DNA from: Romboutsia lituseburensis DSM 797 | GTDB taxonomy: Bacteria; Bacillota; Clostridia; Peptostreptococcales; Peptostreptococcaceae | Reading direction: 5' to 3' | DNA: 64,000 nucleotides | NCBI RefSeq assembly: GCF_900103615.1 | Contig: NZ_FNGW01000004.1 | Span: 372,001-436,000 of the forward strand | Notes under the pieces: generated by a model | What the model saw: only the letters and a program-made list of their open reading frames with translations | What the model was told of the DNA's origin: nothing | The model's database searches: none | Position numbers and translations under genes: made by a program | In this document: in pieces, positions 18,959-27,981 of the stretch | Position numbering within the stretch: position 1 is the first letter of the stretch | Layout of the letters: each line of letters opens with the position of its first letter

Positions 18959-19753
18959 GTGATTGAAATTAAAAATCTTAACACTACAAATTTACAATCT
19001 ATTGGATTATCACAAACATCAAAAGGTGTTTTACTTAAATGGAATAGTGAAGACAAATACTATAAAAGTGGAGCACTACATTACGGCATTTTTAGTAAAG
19101 TACATCCAGTGGTTTAATGTATTTGTTCAAGAATAAGAGAAAAACTTGGTCTTAAAGGTGTTGACTATAAATTAGAAGTTATAAAAAGCAAAGGTTGCGA
19201 AGATTTTGAAGAACAAGAAATACTTTGCTGTGTAAGTGATAACTTTTTAAAAGCTGATGAAACTTTGATTACCTTTGCAAAACATTATAAAAACTATAAT
19301 CAAAAACTAACATACAATAAATTACTAGAGGATTTTAAAGATTTTGAAGAAGAAATAAACCAAACTTTACTATTTGACTTTATAGTTAATAATATAGATA
19401 GACATTTTAATAATTTTGGATATATTATAAATGGAAAAAGAAAATATTGTCCAATATTTGATAATGGTTTAAGTTTATACTCAGACTTAAATTTAGAAGA
19501 GATACAAGCTATTAATAAAAATGAATATGCAAAGAAAAGGTATGATAAAAGTAAACCTTTTGAAAATAAGCACAATTCACAGATAAAGTTAATTAAGAAG
19601 CTACCTCACATTAACCTAAATAACACTAATGAAGAATTCACTAAAATTATAGAAGAGTACAAAGATTATCTTGGAGAAAAAAGAGTAAGGGCAATGATTA
19701 TGTTGTTAGAGGAGAGGTTAAATTATGTTAGAAAATTATACTCTAATGTATAA
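18959..19753 (+). pseudogene. HipA-like kinase gene with a nonsense codon
   Basis: One frame runs from a GTG with AAGAAGG upstream to 19753, broken only by TAA at 19115-19117, where GAA would restore VECICSRIREKLGL. The C-terminal part keeps the HipA-type kinase loop NNIDRHFNNFGYI and the metal-binding FDNG of the PIFDNGLSLYSD segment. HipA/HipT kinases phosphorylate aminoacyl-tRNA synthetases or other substrates and arrest growth. The stop removes the ATP-binding N-lobe from any product. The next gene overlaps by 29 bp and looks like its partner. Confidence 0.65.
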
Positions 19754-20138
19754 AAATATTGAAGTAGGAAACATAAGCTACAATCAAGATAAAGATCAAT
19801 TTTCATTTAAATTAAATGAAGAAATTAAAGATACAAAATACTTGCCACCAATACTTTATGATTATACAAATTTATCATTAGACTACAAACCTACTCATGA
19901 AAATATACTTTGGTGGATAGAGGATAGAATTATGCCTCCAGAAAGAGATGCTATAGATCATATACTTGATAAAATGGGTTTATCAATATATAACCCATGG
20001 ACAATACTAAAAGAAAATAAAGGAATGACATTAGAGGATTATTGGTGGATAAGAAAAGATAATGAAAAATATGAGCAATGCCATATTAGATATTTATTGG
20101 AAAATAAAATTAGAACAGACTTTGGTAGACCTGTTTAA
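19725..20138 (+). CDS. HipS-like small partner of the HipA-like kinase
   Basis: 137 residues, overlapping the end of the kinase gene. It has the features of the small HipA N-subdomain-like proteins encoded beside Firmicute HipA-like kinases: MLENYTLMYKNIEVGNI at the N-terminus and the ILWWIEDRIMPPERD motif, followed by DYWWIR. In HipBST systems the small protein restrains the kinase. Here the kinase is broken, so this may be a relic, although its own frame is intact. No HipB-type DNA-binding gene is visible next to it. Confidence 0.55.
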   Translation: MLENYTLMYKNIEVGNISYNQDKDQFSFKLNEEIKDTKYLPPILYDYTNLSLDYKPTHENILWWIEDRIMPPERDAIDHILDKMGLSIYNPWTILKENKGMTLEDYWWIRKDNEKYEQCHIRYLLENKIRTDFGRPV

Positions 20139-20309
20139 AGATATTAGAATAATTATCTAAGGGTATGAGATTTACAGGTGAACATAAGCGAAGTTTTTTA
20201 GAAGCTACTGTTGACTTGGATATATTATTTAGGGGTGAGTAGCGATGCTAAGCACCCTATTTATGTGTTTTAAATACCAGTAATTATATATAAGTATTAC
20301 AAAGAGTAT

Positions 20310-20350
20310 ACCTATGGGTAGTGTTCTAAAGTTTATTACAAACCTATAAT
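20310..20350 (+). promoter_or_regulatory. Promoter element shared with the capsule operon
   Basis: ACCTATGGGTAGTGTTC (20310-20326) matches the capsule-operon element at 15 of 17 positions. A TATAAT box at 20345 sits at exactly the same distance (35 bp) as in the capsule promoter. The small peptide gene starts 38 bp downstream of the box. Confidence 0.6.
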
Positions 20351-20387
20351 ATTATACATAGATTGTAGAGTTGGAGGTTTTAAAACA

Positions 20388-20558
20388 ATGAATAAAAAAG
20401 ATTGGAACAACCCAGAATTAAATGTATTAGGATTAAAAGACACAGCTAATGATGAACTAAAATACCCTTGTGACTATTGCACAACTAAGCATTATACACA
20501 AGAACAAAAAGACTTACATAATTCTATATATCATAAAGATCAAATGCATACATCATAA
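20388..20558 (+). CDS. Second lasso-like leader peptide with a Cys pair
   Basis: 56 residues, preceded by TTGGAGG. The N-terminal KKDWNNPELNVLGLKDTA has the same W-P-LG-T spacing as the peptide at 3136 (W+3 P, P+5 L-G, G+4 T). The remainder has CDYC at residues 28-31, several His, and a C-terminal Ser, and is unlike the Ser/Pro-rich first peptide. Asp29 would fall at position 9 counted from two residues after the Thr, the position of the ring-closing acid in lasso peptides. No modifying enzyme is adjacent. It is co-regulated with the capsule operon judging from its promoter. Confidence 0.62.
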   Translation: MNKKDWNNPELNVLGLKDTANDELKYPCDYCTTKHYTQEQKDLHNSIYHKDQMHTS

Positions 20559-20575
20559 AATTCATTATAGAAGAT

Positions 20576-20625
20576 AAAGAAACTTTTTTTTAGAGTACAA
20601 CATCTAAAAAGAAGTTTCTTTATTT
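20576..20625 (+). terminator. Terminator of the second peptide gene
   Basis: AAAGAAACT and its complement flank an A/T-rich loop, with a T-rich tail. From here to 20872 I see only AT-rich intergenic DNA, presumably holding the promoter of the next gene. Confidence 0.65.
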
Positions 20626-20872
20626 GTACATATTTTAAAAGATAAACGTACTAGATATTGTTTTATATAGACAATTATTATTCAAATACAGTCTTATAAA
20701 TAACGTTATAGATTTATATACTATTTGTTAAAGCTGCTCCTCTTTAGTATTAAACAAGACTATACTGATACCTAATTAAATAAAATTTATATATTGATAA
20801 AATTATATTATAGCTATTGGAATATTTTTACATTTTATAGTTATGTAAATTTTAGAATTAGGAGAATTAAAA

Positions 20873-21835
20873 ATGATAAAAAACAAAATGGTAAAATTAG
20901 TAGGATCAGCTATGGCAGCAGCATTAGTATTTGGGACTTGTATTCCAACAATAACAGCTAATGCAAATGCACCAGAGCAAGGTCAAACAAATATAGAAAA
21001 CATGGATAGAGAGCAATATGAGTATGCTCGTCAAGAAATACAAACAGCACTAGATTTATTAGATAATGCTGACTTAACAAACGTAGATAACTACAACAAA
21101 ATGATGGCATTTACAAATGCTGCAAAACAAAGATTAGAAGGCATGGAGTCAAATCAGTGGGTAGATGATTTATATAGCAGAATAGAAAAAGAAATCTTCC
21201 CAAGTGCAAATGTAGCATTAAGATTAATGAACGATATGAGAGCGCTACAAGGTGTAGATAAAAATGATAAAGAAAATAAAGAAGCATGGATAAATGCACT
21301 TAATGAAGCTGTAACATATGCAAGAGTAAACTACTTAGCAAATGACAATACATTAAGAAGTGCTATAAAAGTATTACATACAGAAGCTGGATTAATAACA
21401 GAAGATAAAGAAGATCAAAAAACAGAAGAAGTAAACATGGATAGAGAGCAATATGATTATGCACGTCAAGAAATAGAAACAGCACTAGATTTATTAGATA
21501 ATGCTGATTTAACAAATGTAGATAACTACAATAGAATGATGGCATTTACAGGTGCTGCAAAACAAAGATTAGAAGGTATGGAATCAAATCAATGGGTAGA
21601 TGATTTATATAGCAGAATAGAAAAAGAAATATTCCCAAGTGCAAATGTAGCATTAAGATTAATGAACGATATGAGAGCATTACAACGTGTAGATAAAAAT
21701 GATAAAGAAAACAAAGAAGCATGGATAGATGCACTTAATGAAGCTATCACATATGCAAGAGTAAATTACTTAGCAAATGATAGTACATTAAGAAGTGCAA
21801 TAGATGTACTACATACAGAAGCTGGATTAAAATAA
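20873..21835 (+). CDS. Secreted protein made of two near-identical ~131-residue repeats
   Basis: 320 residues. A Sec signal peptide of about 33 residues ends in ANANA. Two tandem copies of one 131-residue all-alpha unit follow, each starting MDREQYEYARQEI or MDREQYDYARQEI and ending LHTEAGL, joined by a 14-residue acidic linker. No catalytic motif, Cys or anchor is visible. I do not recognise the family. The gene is monocistronic with its own ribosome binding site and terminator, beside a peptidoglycan hydrolase. Confidence 0.8.
   Translation: MIKNKMVKLVGSAMAAALVFGTCIPTITANANAPEQGQTNIENMDREQYEYARQEIQTALDLLDNADLTNVDNYNKMMAFTNAAKQRLEGMESNQWVDDLYSRIEKEIFPSANVALRLMNDMRALQGVDKNDKENKEAWINALNEAVTYARVNYLANDNTLRSAIKVLHTEAGLITEDKEDQKTEEVNMDREQYDYARQEIETALDLLDNADLTNVDNYNRMMAFTGAAKQRLEGMESNQWVDDLYSRIEKEIFPSANVALRLMNDMRALQRVDKNDKENKEAWIDALNEAITYARVNYLANDSTLRSAIDVLHTEAGLK
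21002..21394 (+). repeat. Repeat unit 1 of the secreted protein
   Basis: 393-bp in-frame unit, nearly identical in length and sequence to the unit at 21437-21829. Confidence 0.9.
21437..21829 (+). repeat. Repeat unit 2 of the secreted protein
   Basis: Exactly 393 bp, like unit 1, with scattered mostly silent differences. This indicates a fairly recent duplication or ongoing gene conversion. Confidence 0.9.
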
Positions 21836-21857
21836 TTAAATTATAATTATAAAATGG

Positions 21858-21902
21858 AGTGTAGATAGATTTATGAAAAATAAATTTATCTACACTTTTT
21901 TA
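21858..21902 (+). terminator. Terminator of the repeat-protein gene
   Basis: AGTGTAGATA pairs with TATCTACACT, followed by TTTTTTA. Confidence 0.85.
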
Positions 21903-22008
21903 CGTTTAAACAAAGGGAATTTTTATCAGATTAACATTTATTATACTAACTTAATATAATAAATTAAGTTGTCAAAAAACAACTGAATTTATCATAAGGA
22001 GTATGAAT

Positions 22009-23016
22009 ATGTCTAGAAACAACTGTAACATAAATGGAATAGATGTGAGCAACTGGTCTGGAAACATAGATTTCAGCCAAGTTGCTCAAACAGATGTAAA
22101 AATTGTATATATACAAGCTACAGAAGGTGTTTATTATACTGATCCATATTTACACGAGTTTTATAATGGAGCAAAAGCAAATGGATTAAAGGTAGGTTTT
22201 TATCATTATTTCAATCCAGGTAGTTCACCAACTCCAAGAGAGCAAGCCAGATATTTTGTGGATGCATTAAAAGGATTCAAGATAGATTGTAGACTAGCAC
22301 TAGATTTAGAAGAAACAGGAGGTCTAAACAATGAAAAATTAACTAATCAAGCTATAGAATTTTTAGAAGCTGTAAAAGAATTTAGTGGACTAGATGTTGT
22401 AGTTTACACATATACAAATTTTGCTCAAACTAGCTTAAATACTAATTCTGATATAGGAAATTATAAGTTATGGATAGCTGAGTATAGTTCAAATTATCCT
22501 CAACAAAACCCTGTATGGGGAGAGGAATATATTGGATGGCAATATTCTGATTCAGGAGATGTTAGAGGAGTAGGTGCCAATACGGATTTAGATTATTTCT
22601 CAAGTGAAATATTATTAGAACACAAAGAAGATACTGAGCACAAGCCAACAGAAAAGCCACATCATAAACCATCTGAAGATACACACCATAAAACAAATAA
22701 TCCAAAAATAATAGATTATATAGTAAAGCCAGGAGACACTCTAAGTCAGATAGCATTAAATTATAACACAACAGTAAATGCACTAGTACAAGATAACAAT
22801 ATTCAAGATCCAAATCTAATATATCCAGGTCAAGTAATAAAGATATACAAAAGTGGGAATCATCACCAATCAACTCCTGTATATATAGTAAAATCAGGAG
22901 ATACACTAAGTCAAATTGCACTAAATTATAATACAACAGTAAATAAATTAGTTGAGCTTAATAATATCAAAAATCCAAATCTAATATACCCTGGACAAAG
23001 AATAATATTACCTTAA
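22009..23016 (+). CDS. GH25 muramidase with two C-terminal LysM domains
   Basis: 335 residues. An in-frame ATG at 22003 lies too close to the AAGGAG, so the start is the ATG at 22009. Residues 1-200 are a GH25 lysozyme domain with GIDVSNWSG (Asp12) and the catalytic LALDLEE near 95-101. A His/Lys/Pro-rich linker leads to two LysM modules ([16 protein letters not shown] twice) that bind peptidoglycan. No signal peptide is seen, as in many GH25 endolysin-type enzymes. It probably cleaves the cell wall during lysis or remodelling. Confidence 0.9.
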   Translation: MSRNNCNINGIDVSNWSGNIDFSQVAQTDVKIVYIQATEGVYYTDPYLHEFYNGAKANGLKVGFYHYFNPGSSPTPREQARYFVDALKGFKIDCRLALDLEETGGLNNEKLTNQAIEFLEAVKEFSGLDVVVYTYTNFAQTSLNTNSDIGNYKLWIAEYSSNYPQQNPVWGEEYIGWQYSDSGDVRGVGANTDLDYFSSEILLEHKEDTEHKPTEKPHHKPSEDTHHKTNNPKIIDYIVKPGDTLSQIALNYNTTVNALVQDNNIQDPNLIYPGQVIKIYKSGNHHQSTPVYIVKSGDTLSQIALNYNTTVNKLVELNNIKNPNLIYPGQRIILP

Positions 23017-23055
23017 AAAAATAGCTAAAAAACCGTTATTTTAAATAAATTTCAA

Positions 23056-23106
23056 TACCGAGGACATAATATATTTAATTGTATATATAAGCCTCGGATT
23101 TTTTTT
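23056..23106 (+). terminator. Terminator of the lysozyme gene
   Basis: CCGAGG pairs with CCTCGG, followed by a run of eight T. Confidence 0.82.
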
Positions 23107-23144
23107 CATCAAAATAAATATTATAATAAATTTAAAATTGGGTA

Positions 23145-23174
23145 TTGACTTATAAACAAAAAATGACTTATAAT
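23145..23174 (+). promoter_or_regulatory. Probable promoter of the M-box/mgtA transcript
   Basis: TTGACT at 23145 and TATAAT at 23169 are separated by 18 bp, about 100 bp upstream of the riboswitch core. Confidence 0.6.
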
Positions 23175-23267
23175 GACATCGTGGAATTGTAAGAAAAGTC
23201 TGATTTTACTTTAAATAATAAAACAACTTTTCGAAGTAGTGTAAATTACTGGATTTCATGGGAAAAT

Positions 23268-23440
23268 TTAATATATCGGTAGGTGAGGTTACCTTAGGGA
23301 TACGGGTTGATGCCGCGAAATAGTGGAGACACTATTAGCTGGTTAGCAGGATACATCGAAAGTGAAGGTGTATTTTAATTCAATATCATGCCCTAAGAAG
23401 CTAAAGCTTGAACGAGAGAATATATACTATTTATTTTGAT
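23268..23440 (+). promoter_or_regulatory. M-box (ykoK) magnesium riboswitch
   Basis: The leader of mgtA holds the conserved M-box blocks GGTAGGTGAGGTT (23278-23290) and GGGATACGGGTTGATGCC followed by GCGAAA (23297-23320). Helical arms AGTGGAGACACTA and the closing ATGCCCTAAGAAG segment follow. When Mg2+ is bound the fold favours the terminator at 23448; in low Mg2+ transcription continues toward the transporter gene. Confidence 0.85.
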
Positions 23441-23447
23441 GAGATTT

Positions 23448-23488
23448 AAATCCTTGTTTGGCTGTAGCTAAATGAGGATTTTTTTTGA
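23448..23488 (+). terminator. Riboswitch-controlled terminator
   Basis: AAATCC pairs with GGATTT, followed by T7, directly after the M-box. Confidence 0.78.
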
Positions 23489-23494
23489 ATAAAC

Positions 23495-23523
23495 GAAGTT
23501 GTTGGTGACAGAAGCGACTTTTA
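23495..23523 (+). repeat. GTTGGTGACA-type hairpin, copy A
   Basis: AAGTTGTTGGTGACAGAAGC then GACTTTT: a short hairpin (AAGTTG/CGACTT) ending in T. Similar sequences occur at 30661, 31097 and 33783. Confidence 0.5.
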
Positions 23524-23547
23524 ATTAATAGAGAGAGGTGATATCAA

Positions 23548-23607
23548 ATGGATTTGGAAAGGCATAGTTACACAGGGATAGATGAGACATATCGGATGAA
23601 GACCTAA
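23548..23607 (+). CDS. Candidate 19-residue leader peptide of mgtA
   Basis: GAGAGGTG precedes an ATG by a well-spaced gap, and the frame encodes MDLERHSYTGIDETYRMKT before TAA. It lies between the riboswitch terminator and mgtA. The sequence around it (AGGGATAGAT near 23576 and ATCTATTCCCT near 23632) can pair to form a hairpin that spans the leader end and the mgtA ribosome binding site region. Translation-dependent control is therefore possible, as known for mgtL in enterobacteria, but there is no sequence similarity to mgtL. Confidence 0.45.
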   Translation: MDLERHSYTGIDETYRMKT

Positions 23608-23680
23608 AATTTTTATGAGAATTCGTTAGTATCTATTCCCTAAGCAAGAGAAAATACAGCTTAATCAGGAGGGAATAAAC

Positions 23681-26377
23681 ATGAAATTAAAATTCAACAG
23701 AAAACCAATACAAATAGCTAAGAGATTAAATAAAGAAGAGACTGAAGAAAAATTAGTTAAATTCTCAGCTTTAAGTCCAGAGGAATTAATGGAGGAATTT
23801 AACACTAGTGAAGGTGGATTAACTAAAGATTTAGTACAAAAAAGAACTGAGGAATACGGTAAAAATGAACTAAATCAATCAGATGAGGATAGTTGGTACA
23901 AAAGATTATTTGAAGCATTTATCAATCCTTTTACGTTAGTTTTACTATTACTAGCAATAGTATCTTTTGTCACAGATTTCTTGATAGCTAAACCTGGTGA
24001 GAAAGAATTAACTACTGTAATTATAATTGCTACAATGGTTACATTAAGTGCAATGTTAAAGTTTATACAAGAAGGTAAATCAAATAATGCTGGTAAACAG
24101 CTAAAAGCTATGATAAAAACTACATCAACTGTAATTAGAGATAATAAAGAGTACGAGGTACCTATAGAAGATTTAGTGCCAGGTGATGTAATTAGATTAA
24201 TGGCAGGAGATATGATTCCAGCAGATGTTAGAATAATAAGTGCAAAAGATTTATTTATTAGTCAGGCATCTATGACTGGTGAATCAGAGCCTGTTGAAAA
24301 ATTTGCTAATTTAAAAAACAATAAGTTAAGATTAACTAATTATATAGAAGCTCAAAACCTTGCATTTATGGGTACGAATGTTATAAGTGGCTCGGCAACT
24401 GCTATTGTAATAATAACTGGAGACGATACACAAATAGGGACTATAGCAAATACAGTTACTGAAAAAAGAGAGTTAACTAGTTTTGATGAAGGTGTAAATG
24501 CTGTTAGTGTTTTATTAATCAAATTTATGATGATAATGGTACCTATAGTATTTTTAATAAATGGTATAACTAAAGGTAATTGGCTAAATGCACTTTTATT
24601 TGGTATATCTATTGCAGTTGGTTTGACTCCAGAAATGTTACCTATGATAGTAACTACTAACTTAGCAAAAGGTGCTCTATCAATGTCTAAAAGCAAGACT
24701 ATAGTTAAAAATCTAAATTCTATACAAAATTTTGGTGCTATAGATGTTTTATGTACTGACAAGACTGGTACTATAACTGAGGACAAAATTATATTAGAAA
24801 GACATTTAGATATACACGGAAATGAAGATATTAGAGTACTAAGACATGGATATTTGGTAAGTTATTTCCAAACAGGACTTAAAAACTTACTAGACCAAGC
24901 CATACTAGATCATGGTAGACAAAATGGACTTAAAACTTTAAATGAAGCTTATGAAAAAGTAGATGAAATACCTTTTGACTTTACTAGACGTAGAATGTCT
25001 GTTGTTTTAAAAGATAATAACGAAAAAACTCAAATGATAACAAAAGGTGCAGTTGAAGAAATGTTAGACATATGCACATTTGCAGAATACCAAGGTGAGG
25101 TTGTAGAGCTTACTGAGGAAATTAAAGAAGAGATTTTAGAGACAGTTAAAGATTTAAATGGAGTGGGTATGAGAGTTATTGCAGTAGCTCAAAAAACTCA
25201 GCCTTCACCAGAGGGAATATTCTCTGTACAAGATGAATCGGACATGGTGCTTATGGGATATATAGGATTTTTAGATCCACCTAAACAGTCTTCTGTAGAA
25301 GCAATCAAAGCATTAAAAGAGTACGGAGTAGATGTAAAAGTACTAACTGGTGACAATGAAAAAGTTACTAGACATGTATGTAATCAAGTGGGAATAAGTG
25401 TTGATAATATACTTTTAGGACATCAAGTAGAAGTTATGACTGATGAAGAGTTAAAAGTAGAAGTAGAAAGAACTAGTATATTTGCTAAGTTATCACCTCA
25501 GCAAAAAGCTAGAATAGTTTCAATACTTAGAGAAAATGGTCACGTAGTTGGATTTATGGGAGATGGAATAAATGATGCTCCTGCTATGAGAAAAGCAGAT
25601 ATAGGTATATCAGTAGATACAGCTGTTGATATAGCTAAAGAATCTGCAGATGTAATATTATTAGAAAAAGATTTAATGGTACTTGAAAAGGGAATAGTTG
25701 AAGGTAGAAAGACTTTTGCAAATATAGTAAAATACATTAAAATGACTGCTAGTTCTAACTTTGGTAATATGTTTAGTGTGTTGGTAGCTAGTGCATTGCT
25801 TCCATTTTTACCTATGTTGCCTGTGCAACTATTAATATTAAACTTAATCTATGATATATCATGTATATCAATTCCATGGGATAATGTAGATGAAGAGTAT
25901 TTAAAAGTTCCACGTAAATGGAATGCAGATTCTATAGGTAGCTTTATGAGATGGATAGGACCAACAAGTTCTATATTTGATATTCTTACTTATATAGTAT
26001 TATTCTTTGTTATATGTCCTATGATAACTGGAGGACACTATTGGTCACCTGGTGTTGATAAAGAATTATTCATGATGGCATTTAATGCTGGATGGTTTAT
26101 AGAATCATTATGGACTCAAACTTTAGTAATCCATATGATTAGAACTCCTAAGATTCCATTTATACAAAGTAATGCATCAACTCAGTTAACAGTTTTCACT
26201 ACAATAGGAATAATAATAGGTACACTAATTCCATATATACCATTTGGTACAGCACTAGATATGTACCCTATGCCAGCAGTATACTTTGCATGGTTAGCAT
26301 TAATAATAGTAGGCTATATGGTTGTAGTTACTATATTTAAGAAAATATATATTAAAAAATATGGAGAGTTATTATAA
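23681..26377 (+). CDS. mgtA: Magnesium-translocating P-type ATPase
   Basis: 898 residues, full length for MgtA/MgtB. The phosphorylation site is Asp360 in [11 protein letters not shown], with TGES ([11 protein letters not shown]) in the actuator domain and [14 protein letters not shown] equivalents ([17 protein letters not shown]) in the P-domain. About ten membrane helices are visible. It imports Mg2+ at the expense of ATP in the cytoplasmic membrane. AGGAGGG precedes the start, and the M-box riboswitch controls expression. The transcript ends at the terminator near 26480. Confidence 0.95.
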   Translation: MKLKFNRKPIQIAKRLNKEETEEKLVKFSALSPEELMEEFNTSEGGLTKDLVQKRTEEYGKNELNQSDEDSWYKRLFEAFINPFTLVLLLLAIVSFVTDFLIAKPGEKELTTVIIIATMVTLSAMLKFIQEGKSNNAGKQLKAMIKTTSTVIRDNKEYEVPIEDLVPGDVIRLMAGDMIPADVRIISAKDLFISQASMTGESEPVEKFANLKNNKLRLTNYIEAQNLAFMGTNVISGSATAIVIITGDDTQIGTIANTVTEKRELTSFDEGVNAVSVLLIKFMMIMVPIVFLINGITKGNWLNALLFGISIAVGLTPEMLPMIVTTNLAKGALSMSKSKTIVKNLNSIQNFGAIDVLCTDKTGTITEDKIILERHLDIHGNEDIRVLRHGYLVSYFQTGLKNLLDQAILDHGRQNGLKTLNEAYEKVDEIPFDFTRRRMSVVLKDNNEKTQMITKGAVEEMLDICTFAEYQGEVVELTEEIKEEILETVKDLNGVGMRVIAVAQKTQPSPEGIFSVQDESDMVLMGYIGFLDPPKQSSVEAIKALKEYGVDVKVLTGDNEKVTRHVCNQVGISVDNILLGHQVEVMTDEELKVEVERTSIFAKLSPQQKARIVSILRENGHVVGFMGDGINDAPAMRKADIGISVDTAVDIAKESADVILLEKDLMVLEKGIVEGRKTFANIVKYIKMTASSNFGNMFSVLVASALLPFLPMLPVQLLILNLIYDISCISIPWDNVDEEYLKVPRKWNADSIGSFMRWIGPTSSIFDILTYIVLFFVICPMITGGHYWSPGVDKELFMMAFNAGWFIESLWTQTLVIHMIRTPKIPFIQSNASTQLTVFTTIGIIIGTLIPYIPFGTALDMYPMPAVYFAWLALIIVGYMVVVTIFKKIYIKKYGELL

Positions 26378-26479
26378 TAATTTAGACATATTAATTTAAA
26401 TATAGTAGATAAGTATCAAACTAAATAAATACAATATAGAAGAAATAAATATTATATTTGAAAAATAAAATATAAAAGA

Positions 26480-26516
26480 AAAAAGGCTAATATTTACTAA
26501 AATATTAGCCTTTTTA
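26480..26516 (+). terminator. Bidirectional terminator between mgtA and the next minus-strand gene
   Basis: AAAAAGGCTAATATT pairs with AATATTAGCCTTTTT; A and T tracts on both sides suit both strands. Confidence 0.88.
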
Positions 26517-26542
26517 AAATAAAAAAACAGTTAAATATAAAA

Positions 26543-26923
26543 TTATATTAAGTCAAAATTTGAAATTGGCACATTATAAATCTTTAGAATATCCTGTAAT
26601 CCTTCGAATATTTCTTCTCTAGAAAAATTACATTCTTCTAACTGATTTTCAGAAAACTTACTAATAGTTTGGTAAAAATCCACAGCTACTTTTAAATAAT
26701 CTAGATTGCTTTCATCTAAAGTTTTAAATAGTAAATTTTCAGCTTCACAAATCTTATGTTGGCTAATAAGACTATGAATTTCTTCATATAACTTATCAGC
26801 TTGCGAGTAGTTGTCTTTATCATGTATTTCATATTCTATTGAACTTGTTTTAAATATTAACTTAGCTACACAACGCCCAATCCCCTCGATTTGCCTGATC
26901 AACCAGTCCTGTGTGTATCCCAT
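26543..26923 (-). CDS. DUF6483-like small cytosolic protein
   Basis: 126 residues, all-alpha, beginning MGYTQDWLIRQIEGIGRCVAKLIF, the pattern of a small clostridial family (DUF6483-like) of unknown function. The remainder resembles a short TPR-like helical repeat (LYEEIHSLISQHKICEAENLLF). No membrane segment is seen. It is single-gene, convergent with mgtA. Confidence 0.55.
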   Translation of the reverse strand: MGYTQDWLIRQIEGIGRCVAKLIFKTSSIEYEIHDKDNYSQADKLYEEIHSLISQHKICEAENLLFKTLDESNLDYLKVAVDFYQTISKFSENQLEECNFSREEIFEGLQDILKIYNVPISNFDLI

Positions 26924-27085
26924 AGTTATTTCTCCAATCTATTTTAAATTAGTAATCTTATTAATTTACTATTTTTTTAATTCTACACAAATGAAAAAAT
27001 TCCTTTATTTTTTACTTATAATTAAGTATAATTTTAAAAAAAATTCTATATAAATGCATTTATTTCAAGTAAAAAATTAATAAAT

Positions 27086-27286
27086 TTATATTTCATCGTA
27101 GATACATTTTATCTTCATATGTAACTCTTCTTTTTCCTCTGCAGTGAAGCAGTCACTAGTGAAAACCATAGTAGCTAAAGCTATAATTCTGTTATAGTGT
27201 GCTGAATGGTTAACTTCTTTTTCTTCTTCCTCTTTATTGTCCTCTACCTCGATGTCCATATCCTCTAATACTTTATCTAAAAACAT
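27086..27286 (-). CDS. Small acidic protein, possibly phage-derived
   Basis: 66 residues with an acidic middle (EVEDNKEEEEKEV) and a C-terminal amphipathic helix (FTAEEKEELHMKIKCIYDEI). A GGGGG ribosome binding site precedes the ATG. I do not recognise a family. It lies downstream of the phage-type repressor on the same strand. Confidence 0.5.
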   Translation of the reverse strand: MFLDKVLEDMDIEVEDNKEEEEKEVNHSAHYNRIIALATMVFTSDCFTAEEKEELHMKIKCIYDEI

Positions 27287-27430
27287 AAAATCCCCCTAAT
27301 TAATTTATATATTTTAAAATTTTTACAAAAAATGGCAATGTTGCCTAGAACAACTATAACACTAGATAAATAAAATTTCAACTTTTTATGGTCAAACAAA
27401 TCATAAGTTCGAAAAAAAGAACGTAAATTT

Positions 27431-27450
27431 AGCCACGAAATACGTGGCTC
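27431..27450 (-). terminator. Hairpin after the repressor gene
   Basis: AGCCACG pairs with CGTGGCT across a 6-base loop. The T tract is weak on the minus strand, so termination is uncertain. Confidence 0.45.
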
Positions 27451-27457
27451 ATACTAC

Positions 27458-27820
27458 TTAATCTCGATAATTTTTAGATAGGTAATTAAATATATCATCT
27501 TTTATGTCTTTAGATACTTTATTGTTACCTAAATAACCATTAATAAAATTTAATAAATCCTTTTTTAACTGAACTTTATCGTTATCAGTAAATTTGTTTC
27601 TATCGTTACTTTTCCCTAGTAAGTAATCAACAGATACATTAAAGTATAATCCAAAGTCTTTTAATGCTTCTATTTCAGGCATTCTTTTATCGTGTTCATA
27701 TTGAGATATAGATGCTTTTGTAAATGTATATCCATACAATTTATTAAACTCATCTGCCATTTCTTGTTGATTAAGTTTTTTCTCTAACCTTAAACCTTTA
27801 AATTTCTCTCCGAAAGTCAT
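27458..27820 (-). CDS. XRE-family phage-type repressor
   Basis: 120 residues. The N-terminal helix-turn-helix spans about residues 5-70 (KLNQQEMADEFNKL, ISQYEHDKRMPEIEALK), ending with the SVDYLLGKS motif common in cI-like clostridial repressors. A short helical C-terminus follows with no peptidase domain. It is divergent from a phage-type replication gene across a 160-bp intergenic region that presumably holds its operators. Confidence 0.85.
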   Translation of the reverse strand: MTFGEKFKGLRLEKKLNQQEMADEFNKLYGYTFTKASISQYEHDKRMPEIEALKDFGLYFNVSVDYLLGKSNDRNKFTDNDKVQLKKDLLNFINGYLGNNKVSKDIKDDIFNYLSKNYRD

Positions 27821-27981
27821 AATTTATCACCCCACCATAAGTTAAGTATAGTATAAGGTTTTATTTATGTAAACAAATTACAAAAAAATTTGAGAAAATT
27901 AATTTTATATATTGAAAGTTAACTCAAAATAAACTACGATTTGCTTGTTATTAAGTATTATTTATATAAGGGGGAGTGAAT
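27821..27981. promoter_or_regulatory. Divergent control region of the phage-type module
   Basis: An AT-rich region between the repressor and the replication gene. TTAACTTATG-type and AAGTTAACTC half-sites are seen, but no clear operator consensus can be assigned by eye. Confidence 0.35.

Noticed and set aside
22003-22008. Earlier ATG of the lysozyme gene
   Set aside because: It sits one base after the AAGGAG, too close for initiation; the ATG at 22009 is correctly spaced.
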